DNA of 64,000 bases from an uncultured bacterium (GTDB taxonomy: Bacteria > Bacteroidota > Bacteroidia > Bacteroidales > Bacteroidaceae). Below, piece by piece: positions 1-15,200 of this stretch. Numbering within the stretch: position 1 is the stretch's first letter; each line of letters begins with the position of its first letter. The position numbers and the translations under genes were made by a program. The notes under the pieces were generated by a model. It was not told the origin of the DNA, did not search any database, and saw only the letters and a list, made by a program, of their open reading frames with translations. Location of the stretch: contig CAJMPR010000016.1 in NCBI GenBank assembly GCA_905215345.1, forward strand, positions 23,141 through 87,140. The letters are read 5' to 3'.

Positions 1-299
1 CAACTCTGTCATCTTGTTCTGCAATCACTGTGAATGTTGCGTCAAGCTCTGTCGGTGTTTCATTATCAGTAATAACAAGCATTGCTGTACCAATCTTAAC
101 ACCTGTAACATTTTGAGTTGTTTTATCAAATGTGATTATATCACCTGTTACATCTCCGATATTTACAATTTTTGCTGTGTAATCGCCTCCGTTAGTATTT
201 TCCGGAGTTGTTACATAGAATCTCGGCAACTTAATAGTTACCTTTCTAACATCATTTACGCTCATTGTTGCAGCACTTGGCTTAATTTCAGCCACATCA
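1..299 (-). repeat. Module 38: partial Ig-like domain running off the window
   Basis: About 100 residues with TMSVNDVRKVTIKL, FYVTTPENTNGGDYTA and TGVKIGTAMLVITDNE, the final-strand pattern of Big_2-like domains. No stop codon occurs before position 1. The propeller expected to follow, and the C-terminal end of the protein, are outside the window. Confidence 0.75.
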
Positions 300-3200
300 C
301 CCGCAACGATTGCCGGTTCGTAAATTATTGAGTTAGACATATCGCTTGGTCTACCAAGAGCCAACTGACCAATATCGTTGATACCGAAACCGTAAACCAT
401 ACCGTTATTCGGATCGCTTGTATCAACCATACTTCTTGAAACGATTGTGAATGCACCGCCTGTTGATACTGCCAATGCTTGTAGGTTTTCTCTTGTACCT
501 GCTGATGCATTTTCAACTGTTACATATGTCGGTTTTTCTACATCTGCCGTACCGTTACCTGTTTTAGCGTCGCCAAGACCAAGTCTGCCGTCTGCACCGT
601 CACCCCATACGGCGATATTCTGGTCGCCAAGTATTGCTACATTATGAGTAGCACCTACTTCAAGACTTACAACGTAATCATTTCCTGTAAGATTTGATTT
701 ATCTACAAGTCCCGGAGCTGCTATTGTCGTTCCTTCTATTGTTTCTGTTTCTCTACCAAGTTGTTTCTGGTTGTTTTCACCCCATGTAAGAACATTACCG
801 TCATTTAGTAATGCAACTGAGTGGTTAAGACCTGTATAAATACGAACTACATTATTACTGTAATCAGTATCACCAACTTTAAGTTTAACTTCTGTCGGTT
901 CTCTGTAAATCTTTGTATTTATACTGTTAATATCAATCTGACCGCTATCATTGCTGCCCCATGCCCATACACTGCCGTCATAACGAATTGCATAGACTGT
1001 CTGTCCGCCTGAACCACGGCTGATGTCAACTACCTTATTTAGGCTCTTAACTATTACAGGCGTTGATGAATATGACTGTGATGAGTTCGAGTCATTACCA
1101 ATCTGACCATAGTCATTCCATCCCCACGCATATACTATACCACTTCTTGAAAGTGCTACCGTATGATACGTTCCGACTGATACCTTAACTATATCAGTCA
1201 ATTCAACGGTCTTACCGTTTGAATCTGTCAATGTTACACGTTCAGGTGACATAACCATATCACGAACTGACGGATCATAACCAAGACCAAGTTGTCCTCT
1301 GTTATTTAGACCCCATGTGTAAACATTACCCTTATCTGTCAAAGCTACTGAATGATACTCACCGGCATAAACCTTAACAACATTTTCACCTGTGCTTATA
1401 AGTTTACCGTCTGAGTCTTCCTCAACTTTTCTTAATTCATCAAAGAATGTTAATCTTTGCGGAACATTTTGAATTACATTATCTGCCGTTCCTATACCAA
1501 GCTGTCCGTATGTATTGCTGCCGAATGTCCATACACTGCCGTCCTGCTTAAGCACTATTGTATGTGCTCTGCCTGATGCAGTCATAGGTGCTACGATAGA
1601 TGGATTTTCGTCTGTTCCCTGTTCGATATTTGTTACAAAGTATACAAGTTTTTCGCTTCCGGCACTTGTACCGTTTGCGTTCTTAATTGTTCTTGTTACA
1701 ACTATCTGTGTAAGACCTGTAACAGTCTTACCTGAAACATAAACATCACCGTTTTCGTCAATTCTTGCTCTGGCAATATCATCATTAATACTTATAGCCG
1801 TTGTATCAACTGACTCGTTATAATCCAACAATAGATTAAACTTCGATATATCAGGAACATTAAGTTTAACTTCATCACCGTCTGAAACAACTGTTACTTC
1901 GTTATCTCCGGCAACAAGTCTTGATTCTCCTATCATAACAGGAGTATCACTGCGAGTTTCGATTGTATCCAATCCAAATTCTGTACCCTTGCCTTGTGTA
2001 TAATCACCGAAACCGTATACAATACCGTTTCTGTCAGCAAATGTACTGAACTTATTACCCGCTGATATGCTCATTGCATAAACGTTACTTAGGAACATTT
2101 CATTTGATGTAGGCTTGCTTACATATTGAATTGTACCATCGTTCATACCACCAAGACCAAGTTGTCCCAATGAGTTATCACCGAATACATAAAGCTTTCC
2201 TGATTGATCGGTTATCATTGAATGATTATATCCGGCTGATATATCAAATATACCGCTTGCTTCGATAGATTGAATTGCTGTTGTTTCCAACAGATTTCCG
2301 TTACCAAGTTGTCCATAACTATTGTCACCGAATGATGCGGCATTTGTAGTATAGTATAGTGCCAAACTATGGTTAGTGCCGGCTGATACCGCTACTACCG
2401 ACGCGCCAAGGAATGACGGAATTCTTGTAGGAGTTCTTAAATCTGCTGACAAGTTGTAAATACCAAGTTTATTATGTTCATAATTACCTGTGGCATAAAC
2501 TGTTCCGTTCATCTGTAAGAATAGTGTATAATCTTCGCCCGCTGAAATCTGTCTTACATTAGCAATCGCCAATTTCTTCGGTGTTGCAACTTCTGTTTCA
2601 TCACCAAGACCAAGTTGTCCGTGTGTATTATCACCCCAAGCATATACATTACCCTTATTTGTAAGAGCCATACTGTATCCGTCACCTGCGGTTATTGAAA
2701 CAAACTTCTCGCCTACTCCAAGCTCAACATTAACTCTTGTGAAGATATGTGACTCGCCGTCAGCAGTAGCTACACCAAGTTGTCCACGATCATTATTACC
2801 GGTTGCCCATACAACGCCATTCTTATCAAGAAGAAGTGTATGGTCATATCCTGCAACTGCATCAACATAAATCTTTGATGTTGTAAATGCTGCTACCGGT
2901 TTATCACTTGTTTCTGTATCGCCTGTACCAAGTTGTCCGTGTGTATTAACACCGAATCCCCATACGCTGCCGTCATAACGTACAGTAATTGTATGGTTGG
3001 TTCCTGTTTCTACTTTTGGTTGGAAGTCATAATCAGCATTTTGAGGAAGAACTACTATCTTAGCAAATGATGTCTTATTCAAGCTTTCGCTTTCTGTTAC
3101 CTTGACGTATGCAATTCCTTCTTTAAGTGCCTCAATACTCTTTCCGTTTTCCGGAACTGACAGAACTGCGTCATCGACTGCCATTCCGTTATTTTGAACA

Positions 3201-6200
3201 TCATACTTGAAGTTGTAATCAGTATTTGCACCAGCCTTAGCAGTGTAAACATTGAATGCTTCAAATGATGCCTGTAAGTTTGCTAATTCACCCTTCTTAA
3301 CATAGATTGTACCGTATCCCGAGGCGATAATATTACCGTCATCGTCTACTTTGTTAATTTCAATCTGACTGTCACCACAGATGACAAACTTACTGCTATT
3401 TTGTGTTTCGCCGTTTGCAAGCTGACCAAGAGCATTTTCACCTTCGCCCCAAACTCTACCTTCTGAATCAATCAAGTATACTTGATTATATCCGGCTGAA
3501 ATTACATCAACGTTTGAAGGAGCTGAATCTATGATTGTTGCAACTGACATACGTTCATTTGTTGCAGGTTCTTTACCAAGTTGTCCTGAACTGTTGTCGC
3601 CCCAACCATATACTGTTGATTTGCTTGTATTATCAGCTAAAGTTTCTGTCTTAACTGCATATGAAGAATATTGACCTGCCGCAATATCAGATACATTTAC
3701 AAGATATTCGCTTTCACTAATCTTCACTTGTACTGCAGTATTTGTTGCATTCTCGCTATTACCGATTTGACCATATGTATTATCGTCATATGCCCAAACT
3801 CTGCTATCTTCATCAAGAATAATTACATGATCTCTGCCGGCTGCAATCTTAATAGCCGAAACATCACTGTTATTATTCTTTATTGAAACTTTTTGTGTAT
3901 TACCTGATTCGTCAATTCTCCATACCATACCACCGGCTGTACGAGCGTACATTCCGCTGATTTGTGCAACGCCTGTAAGGTTTGGAATTTGAGCAATCTT
4001 TCTTGAGTTGTATACAAATCTCTCACCGAATCCATATACTACTCCGTCATTTGTAAGTACAAGAACACTGTTATCTGTTACAGATACACTCTTGACATTT
4101 GTCATAACTTTTCCGTTCGGATCTGTTACTGCAACAGGGACTACTGAATTAGCTGCCGTTGTTCCGCCGCCAAGTTGTCCGAATGTATTATCGCCCCATG
4201 CGTAAAGTTTACTTTCTTCGCTGCCATCTGCATTCTTCTTATATGTAATCGCATAAGCTGAATTCTTTCCGGCTGCAATATACATTACGTCTTCGGCAAT
4301 AGATACCATACCGATTGTATCGGCTGTGCTTCTGCCAAGTTGTTCTGATGAGTTGTCGCCCCATGTCCATACACTGCCGTTCGCTTTTAGAACAACTGTG
4401 AATCCTTCACCGGCTGCAACCATCGGTGTATACTTATCATCTTCGCTTCCACCTGAAACCGTTACAACAACGTAAGCTGAAACGCCGCCGCTTGTAACCT
4501 TTAGATTAGCCTTACCGGCCTTAACACCTGTCATTGTTTGCGGTGTTGCTTCTGATACTGTAAGTATATCCTTATTTAATGATGTATATGTTACATTACC
4601 TGTTCTTGAACCTGTTATACCTAACAAGTTAAATGCGTCTGTTGCACTGATTGTTAACAACGGATTAATTTCTACGGTATCACCCTTTCTGATATTAAGT
4701 TCAGAAGGAGTAACACTTATCTCTCCCTTGCCGACAAGTACAGGCACTGCTGTATTGTCACGGTCAAGATTACCAAGTTGTCCATTGTTATTCAGACCGT
4801 ATGTCCACATATATCCTGTTGACTGAAGTGTTGATGTAGCACCGTATCCGGCATCTATTGCGATAATTGAGAAATCATCTGCGTCATCTGTATAAGCAGT
4901 CTTAACAGGAAGTGATACTTTTCCGCCGACATCTGTTCTGCCGATCTGACCAAACTCATTGCTACCCCAAGTGTAAACAACGCCCTTATCATCGCCTGCT
5001 TCGTTCTTTTCGATTGCAAGTGCAACGCTATGCTTATCGCCTGCTGATATGCTGATAACATTTTCAAGTAGTTGAGTCTTATCACTGTCAAGGTAAACAA
5101 ATTCTGGATTGTTCATATTACCATTGTCGGATTGACCGTCACCAAGTTGACCGTATGAACCGGCACCCCATGCAAGTACATGACCTTCGGCATTAAGTGC
5201 AAGTGTATGATCTTCTTCTGACTTAGATGAAATATCAACAATGTTATTTACAGAATTGTTTTCACCCTTGAATATCTTAAATTCAGGACTTGTAGGGTCT
5301 GTCGGTAGTTCCCAAACAGTACCACTTGTCTTTAATACATATCCGCCGCTTACCTTACTTACCTTTTTAACAACACTCATCTGTACCGGTTTTGCACCAT
5401 AACCGTCACCGGTGTATTCGCCGGTTTCAATATCCATTGCTGCATTACCGAATGCAAATGTATTTCTGTTAATTCCCAAAGGCACTGTAACTCTTGAACC
5501 GTCATTCTTCTTAGCGATAGTGATATTTGACGTTCCCTCTGTTACGATAAAGCTACTGTATTCACCGGCAAATATATCCGCAATTTCAATATTCTTTAGA
5601 TAATTTATATCGTCAAATACACCTGCCTTAACAGGCTTTGTTGAATATGTTGTTGCTTCGTCAACACCAAGTTGTCCATATGAATTATCACCCCATGTCC
5701 AAACGTTTCCGTCTGAATCAAGTGCGATTACATGAGATTTTCCTACTGCAATCTTTGTTATATAAGCGTTTGACGCAAGATTGCTGAAGGTTACTTGTGT
5801 AGGAATAATGTTCATTTCTGAAACACGTCCGCCTTGTCCAAGTTGTCCCTCTGTATTCTTACCCCATGTCCATACTGTACCGTCAGCCTTTAATGCAACT
5901 GTGAATCCATCTCCGCTACCCATTTGAGGAGCAGTTCTGTAATCATCAGCATGACCAAGTACAGTAACATTAGCAACTGCCGATTTATTATTTTCCGGAT
6001 TATTTTCGTCAATGTATCTTACTATAATCTTTGTTTCACCGTAATGAGCCGGTGTAATCTTTGTATAGCTGATGTCATAATCAGAAAGTTCTCCGTCAAC
6101 CTTTTGAGCAGATGCTATATTGTCATTGAATGACTCGAATACAAGTTTCTTTGTCTTTTCAAAGTCAATTTGTCTTCCCAAACTGAATGAACGCATATAT

Positions 6201-9200
6201 GCAGCCGGAACTGTAATTGTATTTACAAATTCGCCGTTTGCATCTTGTTCATCGTCAAGGACTATATCGTAATTTCCAAGAGCAATATATTCTTCATCTA
6301 CAATGCCAGGATATTCACTTGCATCTCTTGTGAAGTTACCAAGCTGACCGCTATCGTTCTGACCCCATGTATAAACCAATCCATCATCAAGGAATGCAGC
6401 TGAGTGCATACCACCTGAACCGATACCGATTATTGCTCTGTTTGCAGGAGTTGTTCCGTCTTCTTCATAATACAAGTTTGGAACAAGATATGCTGCATTT
6501 AGGTTAGTGATACCGCCGACACCAAGTTCGCCATATTCATTGCTACCCCATGCAAAAGCATTATGCTTTCTGTCGATAGCCATTATATGTGTCTTGCTCT
6601 GTCCGTCTTCAGTTTCATAATAACCTATTGAAATGTTAGCTATATTATGTAGGTAAATGCTTGGTTCACCTGTGTCTTCATCAGCTACGTTAAACTGACT
6701 GTCATCAGGATTCATTGTAACTTCTACCGGTACATTTGAATAATATGTTGACGGTTGACCCAAAACAACACCAGGATTAATGCTTGGATCAGCATATGGC
6801 ATATAACTTCCTGTACCAAGTTGTGAAGATGATGCGTCGCCCCATGTATATACTCTTCTGTTTCTGTCATATACATATTCAGCGGTTCCATCAGGATTTG
6901 TGTTACCTGTGTAATGGTACTTCGTTGAAATTGCAACAAAGTTATAACCCTTACCTACGATTCTTGTAACATAGTTAAGTTCTTCCTGATTTTCTTCTGA
7001 TTCATCTTCTTTTCTTATAGTTGTTACTCGTTCAAGCTGAGTATTGTAATCAACGCTCTTGCTTATGCCTGTACCAAGTTCACCGTGACTGTTTCCGCCT
7101 ACGGTGTAAACAGTACCGTTTGCAATAAGAACAGCTGTTGTTTCCTTACTTGCTGCTGACATTACAACACCGATTAGATTACTTTCGCCGACACCCTTCA
7201 TCTTTTCAGGTACGAAGTTTGTAGGATCGTCATCTTTTGTCACTGTCTTTCTGCCAAGCTGACCCTTATTATTTCTACCCCATGTATAAACTTCACCTGT
7301 TGCCGTTACAGCCACAGTATGGTATGCACCGGCAGAAACGTCTATAATCTGTGACGCAAAGTCTTCATCAAGTTCTACAAGGATAGGTCTGTTTGTCTTT
7401 TTAACAAGTATCGGATTAACACCAAGTTGACCGTATGTATTATCACCCCAAGCGTATACCTTACCGCTTTGACCGATAATTATAGCATGGTTTTCACCAA
7501 CTGCAACACTTAGAATATTTTCCATAGGTGTCGCAATTTCTTGTGCTGCATCGTTAACGCTTGCGTAATATGAATCAATCTGTACCGGAATTGTAAGCAT
7601 ACTCTGTTTACTTCCTGTACCGGTCATACCATCTTCATTGTTACCCCATGCCCACACAGTACCGTCTTTCTTAAGGGCTATTGTAAAGTCCTTACCAAGC
7701 TGGATTTGTGCGTATGTTATGTCTTCAGTTACGATAATACGGCTAAATACTGTTTGTTGAGTAATTGTATTTGTTGCAACAACTCTTGTTTCACCTTCTG
7801 TGACACCGGTTACGTTTGCAGTCTTTGGTTGTTGACTGTCAACAGTAACCTTTGCGATTGAGTCGTCCAATACCTTCCATTCAAATGTACCTACACTTGA
7901 CGCAAGGTCTGTATAAACTGAGAACATATCTGCTCCGGTAATAGTAATTGTTGTCTTACCGTCAACCGCCAATGTTGCTGTAGGAGGCATGATAGACATC
8001 TTTGCGTTACCCGCAACTACCGGAACAACGGCAGTTTCTTGACTCTTATCGCCAAGTTGGAATCTATTATTATAACCCCATGTATATACAACACCGTCAC
8101 GAGAAATTGCTGTAACGTGTTCACCGTTTATGCTTGACGGAACTTGAATGATTGTATCAAGTCTGTCACTTGATGTATCATCTTTATAAACAAATCTTGC
8201 TTTATATTGATTTGAATTCTTTGTCTTATTGCCAAGAACAGCTGTTTCAATTCCGCCATATACATTTGTACCCCACATATAAACATTGCTGCTATTTGTA
8301 ACAGCACCGCTGAAGTGGTCGCCGGCGAATACACTGTATACGCCACTCATAGGTTCAGCCACATCTCTTGTTAACAAGTTTCCGGATTCATCAACATATG
8401 TTTCTGACTTCCATGACTGAACTCTTGCAATACTCCTATCTGTTGGGAATACAACTGTTTCCTTAGCTGCATTTCCAAGAGCATCTTCTGTTACAGTATT
8501 TCCTTTTTCATCAGAGAATGTACCGTTTGTATATGCTATACCATTTCCAAGAACACCATTCTTGTTATTACCGTATGCGTATACTTCGTTTACAAAATCC
8601 GATGTATCATTGCCCTCTGCGTCAGCAGATTGATTATATTGATACAAGTTCAATATTGCATGTTCAGGACCTAATGCACCGTTTACAACACCTGTAAGTG
8701 CCTTCATATCTGTATCAAGTACAGGAAGAGGTATTGTTCTGTTATAACCGTTATTTGCATTACCTGTGCTCCAAACTTCACCGTTTCCAAGAACACCTGT
8801 TTCGTTGCTACCTGTAATATAAACCGTACCGTCACGATTTATAATCGCAATATTCTTTTCACCGATAACTACATCAACAGCGTCATCAATACCATACATT
8901 CTATACGGTATATTCTTATTTGAGCTTGCTGAACTTTCTGTGATAACATCATGTCCGATACCAAGTTGACCGTATCTGTTGCTACCCCATACATATACAG
9001 TGCCTTCTTCTGTGATTGCTGCTGCTGTTGAGCCGGCTGCAAAGACTTTAACAACCTTGCCTGTGTTTTCACCGCCAAGATATGTGCTTCCCATAGCTCC
9101 ATTTGCCGGAGTCGGTGCAACATCATATACTTTTCTCGGTGAATATACGCTTGTACCGGATGACAGTTTTCTACCAAGTTGTCCTACACCGGCGTCATTT

Positions 9201-12200
9201 CTACCCCATGACCATACTGTTCCGTCTTTATCAACCGCAAGTGAGAAATTATCACCGGCTGCAACAGAAACTATATTTTCCATAGGTTTACCGTTTACAA
9301 GAACTTCAGTAGGTTCGTTAATTGTCTTTTTAGTTGTATTAAATCCTGCTTGACCTCTTGAGTTATCACCCCATGTATATACATGACCGTTACTTGCAAG
9401 AGCAAGAGTAAATTGATTTCCTGTTACAACCATAGGTTGAACTGATGTTGTTACATCAGTAACATTAGGAAGTACATTTACATCGAATAGTGAGTATTTA
9501 CCTGAATTTTCTTCATATACAATCATTCTTGTAGAACCGATTGCCTTATAAGTAATGTTACCGTCATTATCTATCTCTGCAACATCAGGATTTGTTGATG
9601 TTACTTTGAAGTTTGTATTTGTAACACGTTTGTCGAATACATTAAACTTATTCATTGTAATGTATACTCGACTAGGAACTGAACCGGCACTTGCAAGTAC
9701 AGCATTATTACTGTCTACGCCGTCTACATTGATGATTCCCGAATATACTTCAACAGGATATAATTCATTATCAAGGATTGCATCACCTAATTGTCCACGT
9801 TCATTATTACCTACTGTTCTGATTGAACCGTCTTGCATAATGAATGCTGACATACCACCATTGCTACTTACTGCCGCTGCCAATACACCTGTAATATCTG
9901 TGCCGTCTGCACTCTTGGCTGTAACGATTTCACTTATGTTATTATCGTTGCCGACTGCAAGTTTGCCGTTTGTATTGTCACCAATTACATTTACTAAACC
10001 TGTACCCTTCTGTACCATCATTGACGCATTGCCGCTTGTTACATCAATAGTTTGGCTCATCGCATCATTCTTTACAGGAGTGCTTATAGGTTGAGTATTT
10101 GTAGTGATACCTGTTTGATAATCGTCATTGTTACCCCATACATAATATTCGTATGAGTTATTTGTTGTATTTTCTGTAAGGGCTGCAGCATTACCATTAC
10201 CTGCAGCAACTTCAAGCACACGGGTATTTTCAATTCCGCCGCCGCTTACTATTGCTTGTCCCGTAACACGGTCTATCACACCTTCGCCCATTTCTGAGCT
10301 TTCGTTGCTGCCCCATGCAAGAACTTTTCCAAGTTCCTGAACACCATAGCTTGTTGTAAATTCATCGCCTTTACCTGCTGCTATTGATGTCATTCTTGAT
10401 ACAGGAACATAAACCGGTGTTGAAACAATTTCCCTATCGGAATTTTCAACTTGATTAAATTTATTTGAACCCCATGCAAATACGTCACCCTCTGATGATA
10501 ATGCCATTGCATAGCTATTGCCGATGTCTCCGCCGGCACTTATGCCTTGCATTACAACATTATAATCTGTGAAGTATGCAACCTTTTGAGGTGAAGGAAC
10601 AAGATTTTCCTTATTTGATACCTCTGATGGATTCTTTTCATTTATAACGTCAGAGGTATCTGTACCGTTACCTATCTGACCGTTATTGTTTCTGCCCCAT
10701 GTATACAAGTTACCGTCAACGTCTATTGCCATTGAGAAGTCAGGACCTGCGGCAATCTTTGTGAACTTAACAGGAACTTCTCTTTCTGTAACAACGTCTT
10801 CACCGTCTGCATCTGTTGTTATTTCAGTTACAGTTTTTGTTACATTAAGTTTCTGCGGTTTCATATCAATACTGCCGACACGACCCAATCCAAGACCAAG
10901 CTGACCGTATGTATTGTCGCCCCATGCGTACAAATCACCGTTTGCACGAAGTGCAAGGATAAAGTTATCTCCGGCTGAAATCTGCGGATAAGCAATATAT
11001 TCTTCATCTGCATTTTCTGCTTTGACATCTGTATCATCAGGAAGAGAGATAATATGTACATACATTCTCTTTTCGGCATTATCATCGCCTCTTGCAGAGA
11101 TTTCTACATATGTCTTTCCTGTACTTTCTGCACTTACCTGTCCATATCCGTCTACCGACGCTATGTCACTGTCAAGGACTCTGTATGTTGCACTTACATT
11201 TACAGGCTGTTCATCTTCATATAGATTAAAGCCTTGATGTGCTGTCATACCTATACGTTTTGCCTCTTGATTCTTCTTAACAAGTATTTCGTTTGAATCA
11301 AGAGTTATAATCAAGTCAGAACCAACCATTGATGCAGTCGTAAAGTCTGATGTTACATCTTGATTTGCTATCTGACCCTTGTCATTCTTACCGAATGCCC
11401 ATACATAACCGTCACTGTCAGCATAAGCTGAATGTACACCGCCGACAGATGATGTCATGCTAAGTACGTCTGATGCAATTTGTCCGTCTGTCTTTATAAC
11501 GTTTGATTTACCCGATAGAGTATAAACATCATCAGACAATCCGCCTATACCAAGCTGACCGCTTGAAGCAAGTCCGCCCATAATAGGAGTTCCTGTTGAG
11601 TCTACGATATACAAGCTTTCGCCACCGCCGATAAGCACTGCATTTGAAATTTCTGCAATCTTTGTCGGTCTTGTAACGTCAAGCTTCATCTCGCCGAATT
11701 CACCATTCTTATTTGCACCCCATACCCAAACACTACCTGTTATATCTGTATCAACAGTTACGTCTTGTGCAAGGTTATATGTAATTGCCATTACGTTTTC
11801 GCTTCCGGCTGCAATAGCCATCACACGATTTTCCATCTCAGCAGTACCTGCTCTGAAGTCAACGTTATCTGTGTTTTCACCTGTACCGTACTCATATCTT
11901 GTACCCTTACCTTGTGAATATACAGATCCGTCAAATCTAAGCATATGAGATGTTGCACCGTTTCCGATTGCAACTTGTGCAACTGAATCGGTTACTCTTA
12001 CCGGTGTTTGATATTTATTGACTCCGTGTTCCATACTTATTTGATTATAAGCATTATCACCGCTGCCGTATACAACTCCGCCGTCTTCTACAAACAACGC
12101 AAACATTGCATCATTTGTAAGTCCGCCTATTGCTATATCGACAATGTTTGAAATATAGCCGGCTTGTGACAACTCATCATCTGCGTAAGACGGTTGTTCA

Positions 12201-15200
12201 CCAATCTTAACACGTTCAGGTGTGCTTACCTTGATTGATGTACTGTCTATACCAAGTTGACCGCTGTCATTTCTGCCCCATGCCCATACATGACCTGTTG
12301 TGTCTATTGCAAGAGCACTGTCGCCTGCAGCTGCAATCTTAACTATTCTTACATTGTCACCGTTTTCATCTTTAATGCTTACCTGTTGAGGGTAAATTGC
12401 TGTACCGAAGATATGTCCGCTACCAAGCTGACCATACTCGTTTCCGCCCCATGCCCAAACAGTTCCGTTTGGTTTTAGTGCGTAAGTTGTATTTGTACCA
12501 GATACAACCTGTGGATAAGCAACACTATCCATATAGCTATCAGTATCCGATCCGCCGATTCTTGAATCTTTCGGACGAACTTCTACTTTAAATGTACCAA
12601 CTGTCAACGCATCATCTGCAAGTGATACGATAACATATGTTGTTCCTTCTTTCTTACCTGTAAGCTTACCTGTTGAAGAATCTACCTCAACAATGTCACT
12701 GCTACCGTCCCATGTCTGCCACTTCAAGTTAAGTTCAGCAGTTGAAGTACCTTCTGCACCACTTAACAAGTTGAATGAAGATATTGTAGGACGAGCCGGT
12801 TCTTCCACGTCATCAACTCTTAACGAATATGTGTACTTATCAAACAAGAAATATGCCGTTCCGACACGAGCCGGTTCATATCTGTCAACCGTTGTACCGT
12901 CACCGATTATTCCGTTTGTATTATTACCGTATGCCCATACGGCACCGTTATCTGTTGTAATCACAGATATATTATCATTTGTTCTGCCGTTTGATACAAG
13001 AATTACGTCCTTAACGTTTCCGCTAACGTCCGTCTTTCCTGCAAGAACTCTGCCTACCGGAAGAATATCACTATCATCTTCTGTGCCACGTCCAAGCATA
13101 GCTCCATACATACCTGCCGACCATAGGTTCTCTCTACTGTAAGAACCGTCATCATTCTGACCGCCGTTTGCATAGATTACCTGAACATACTCAGATATAT
13201 CACAGCTAAGTGGGAATGCACCTCTTTGAGCCCATTCAAAGTTGTATGCTCTTACCGGTGTCTTTTCGATTGTCAAATACTCCGGACTGTCGCTGCCATA
13301 TCCAAGCTGACCTTGTCTTAGGTCACCCCACATAGCTACGCCGCCATCCATTAGTATTGCCATAATATTATTTGTACCGCCAAATGCAGCTATTGCTTTT
13401 TCAGGAAGTGATGCACGGCTCGGTGATGTCGAAATATTTTCGCCTATACCGTAAATACCGTTAGAATTATCACCCCAAGTAATAATCTGACCGTCAGCCT
13501 TTAAGATGTGCATTGTTTCTCCCAATTTATCAGGGATAAGTTTTCTTGCACTCTTTAGAATTGTATTTCTGGTTGTGATATTTCTTGGAAGCGTCATCTT
13601 CGCATTATATGTATCTTGCGGTGAAACAACTCCCTTATAGTTATAACCCCAACCAAAGATATTGCCGTCTGCATCTATTGCATATGAATACTGTTTTGTA
13701 CCCTCTTTTGAATCTGCACCTGTACCCGATGCTGCAATATCAATAATTCTTGAGCCGTAAATCGTTTCAGAAACTGTACCTGTGGCACTGTCACCAAGAT
13801 AATAATCTCTTGTAGTTCCGTAAACTCTTACTGCGTACTTCTGTACGTTAAATTCAGTTTGTGAACCGTTACCAAGAGCACCCTTAACACCTGTACCCCA
13901 TGCGTATACATGACCGTCACTTGTAAGAGCCAAGCTATGATTTCCGCCTGTTGCTATCTTGATTACGTTTGTCAATGCACTCGGACTTGCAGTAGCATTT
14001 TCACGTTTCATTACCTGTACAGGGATTGTACTGTATGATGATTTGCTACCGTTACCTGATTGACCGTATGAGTTATTACCCCATGACCAAACAGTTCCGT
14101 CTGAACGAAGTGCAATAGTGTGATTTTCACCAACTGCAATCATCGGCATAACGTTGCTTCTGTCATTACCTGCCGGAATAACATTAAGTTTAATTGTACC
14201 TGTATTGCCTCTTGAATCCTTTGCAACAAGATATGTTACACCGGTCTTTTGCTTGATGTACAATTTACCTGTTGTGTTATTTCCTCCGCTTGGATTTGCC
14301 TCAAACTCTGCCACTTCAGTATTAAGTGACTCAAATGTTAATCCTGTCGGTTTATAAGCAGATTCGCCAAACAATGTAAATCCTATAACTCCTACTACAT
14401 CGTCAAGATTTATTTGGATTACATCATTTTGTCTTACAGCTGTTTCAAGAGTACCATTCTCACGCATGATAGTATCATAGAACATATGAATCGGAATGTC
14501 TGATATATCATTTCGTGTCAATGTTGCTTCTGCAAAGTCAATATATGCTCCGCCGCCGTCTATAAGTACAGCTGCCGGATATTCACGATTATCCTGTGTA
14601 CCGTCACCTATCTGACCTCTTGTGTTATCACCCCAAGCATAAATCTTACCAATGCTATCGAAGATAACACCATTTGCACCGTTTGCTGCCGCTGCAATAG
14701 ATTTTGCACCGTTGAACGGTTCATAATGATGATCCGGATCACTGTCACCTGCGTGCAACAATACAACTGCATTGTCCTTTACATCAGGATAATATGCGTT
14801 TCCGTCTGCATCATTAACTGTATCTATACCAAGTTGACCACCGTTCTTGTCATCAATCTGGTTGTTACCACGAACTCTTGAATATCCGTTTGTATATGTT
14901 ACGAATGAACTTTCTCCGGCTGTTACACCGTTTGGTGTCCAATCTTCATCTGCAACAACTTCATTATATACATCTGAAAGTGTAGGATTTTCAACAACAG
15001 TTTCATATGTATTATCATCTTTTAGATACATACCAAGTTGGTTATGGTTGTTGCTTCCCCATGCCCATACACGGCTTGTTTCTGACAATGCAAGTACACT
15101 GTTTGTTGCCGCAGACATTGTAACTGCTTTTTCAGCCATATCTGCATATGCGATACCATTACCATAGTAATCGTTATCACCAAACTTATACGATGTGTTT

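Noticed and set aside
8380..8520. Apparent extra blades near 8400, 25310 and 50769.
   Set aside because: Each has a Trp but lacks the preceding AAG strand and the GQLG turn; all three lie in loops between two good blades.
8869..9177. Short minus-strand open frames in other registers, for example 8869-9177 and 4855-5100.
   Set aside because: They are out of phase with the continuous giant frame and contain no recognisable motif.
9555..10094. The longest plus-strand open frame (179 codons), and similar plus-strand frames at 12693-13142, 8979-9353 and elsewhere.
   Set aside because: They lie antisense to RCC1 and Ig-like coding sequence, repeat with the same period, lack domains and ribosome binding sites, and have the Ser/Pro/Leu composition expected of the complement of a repeat gene.
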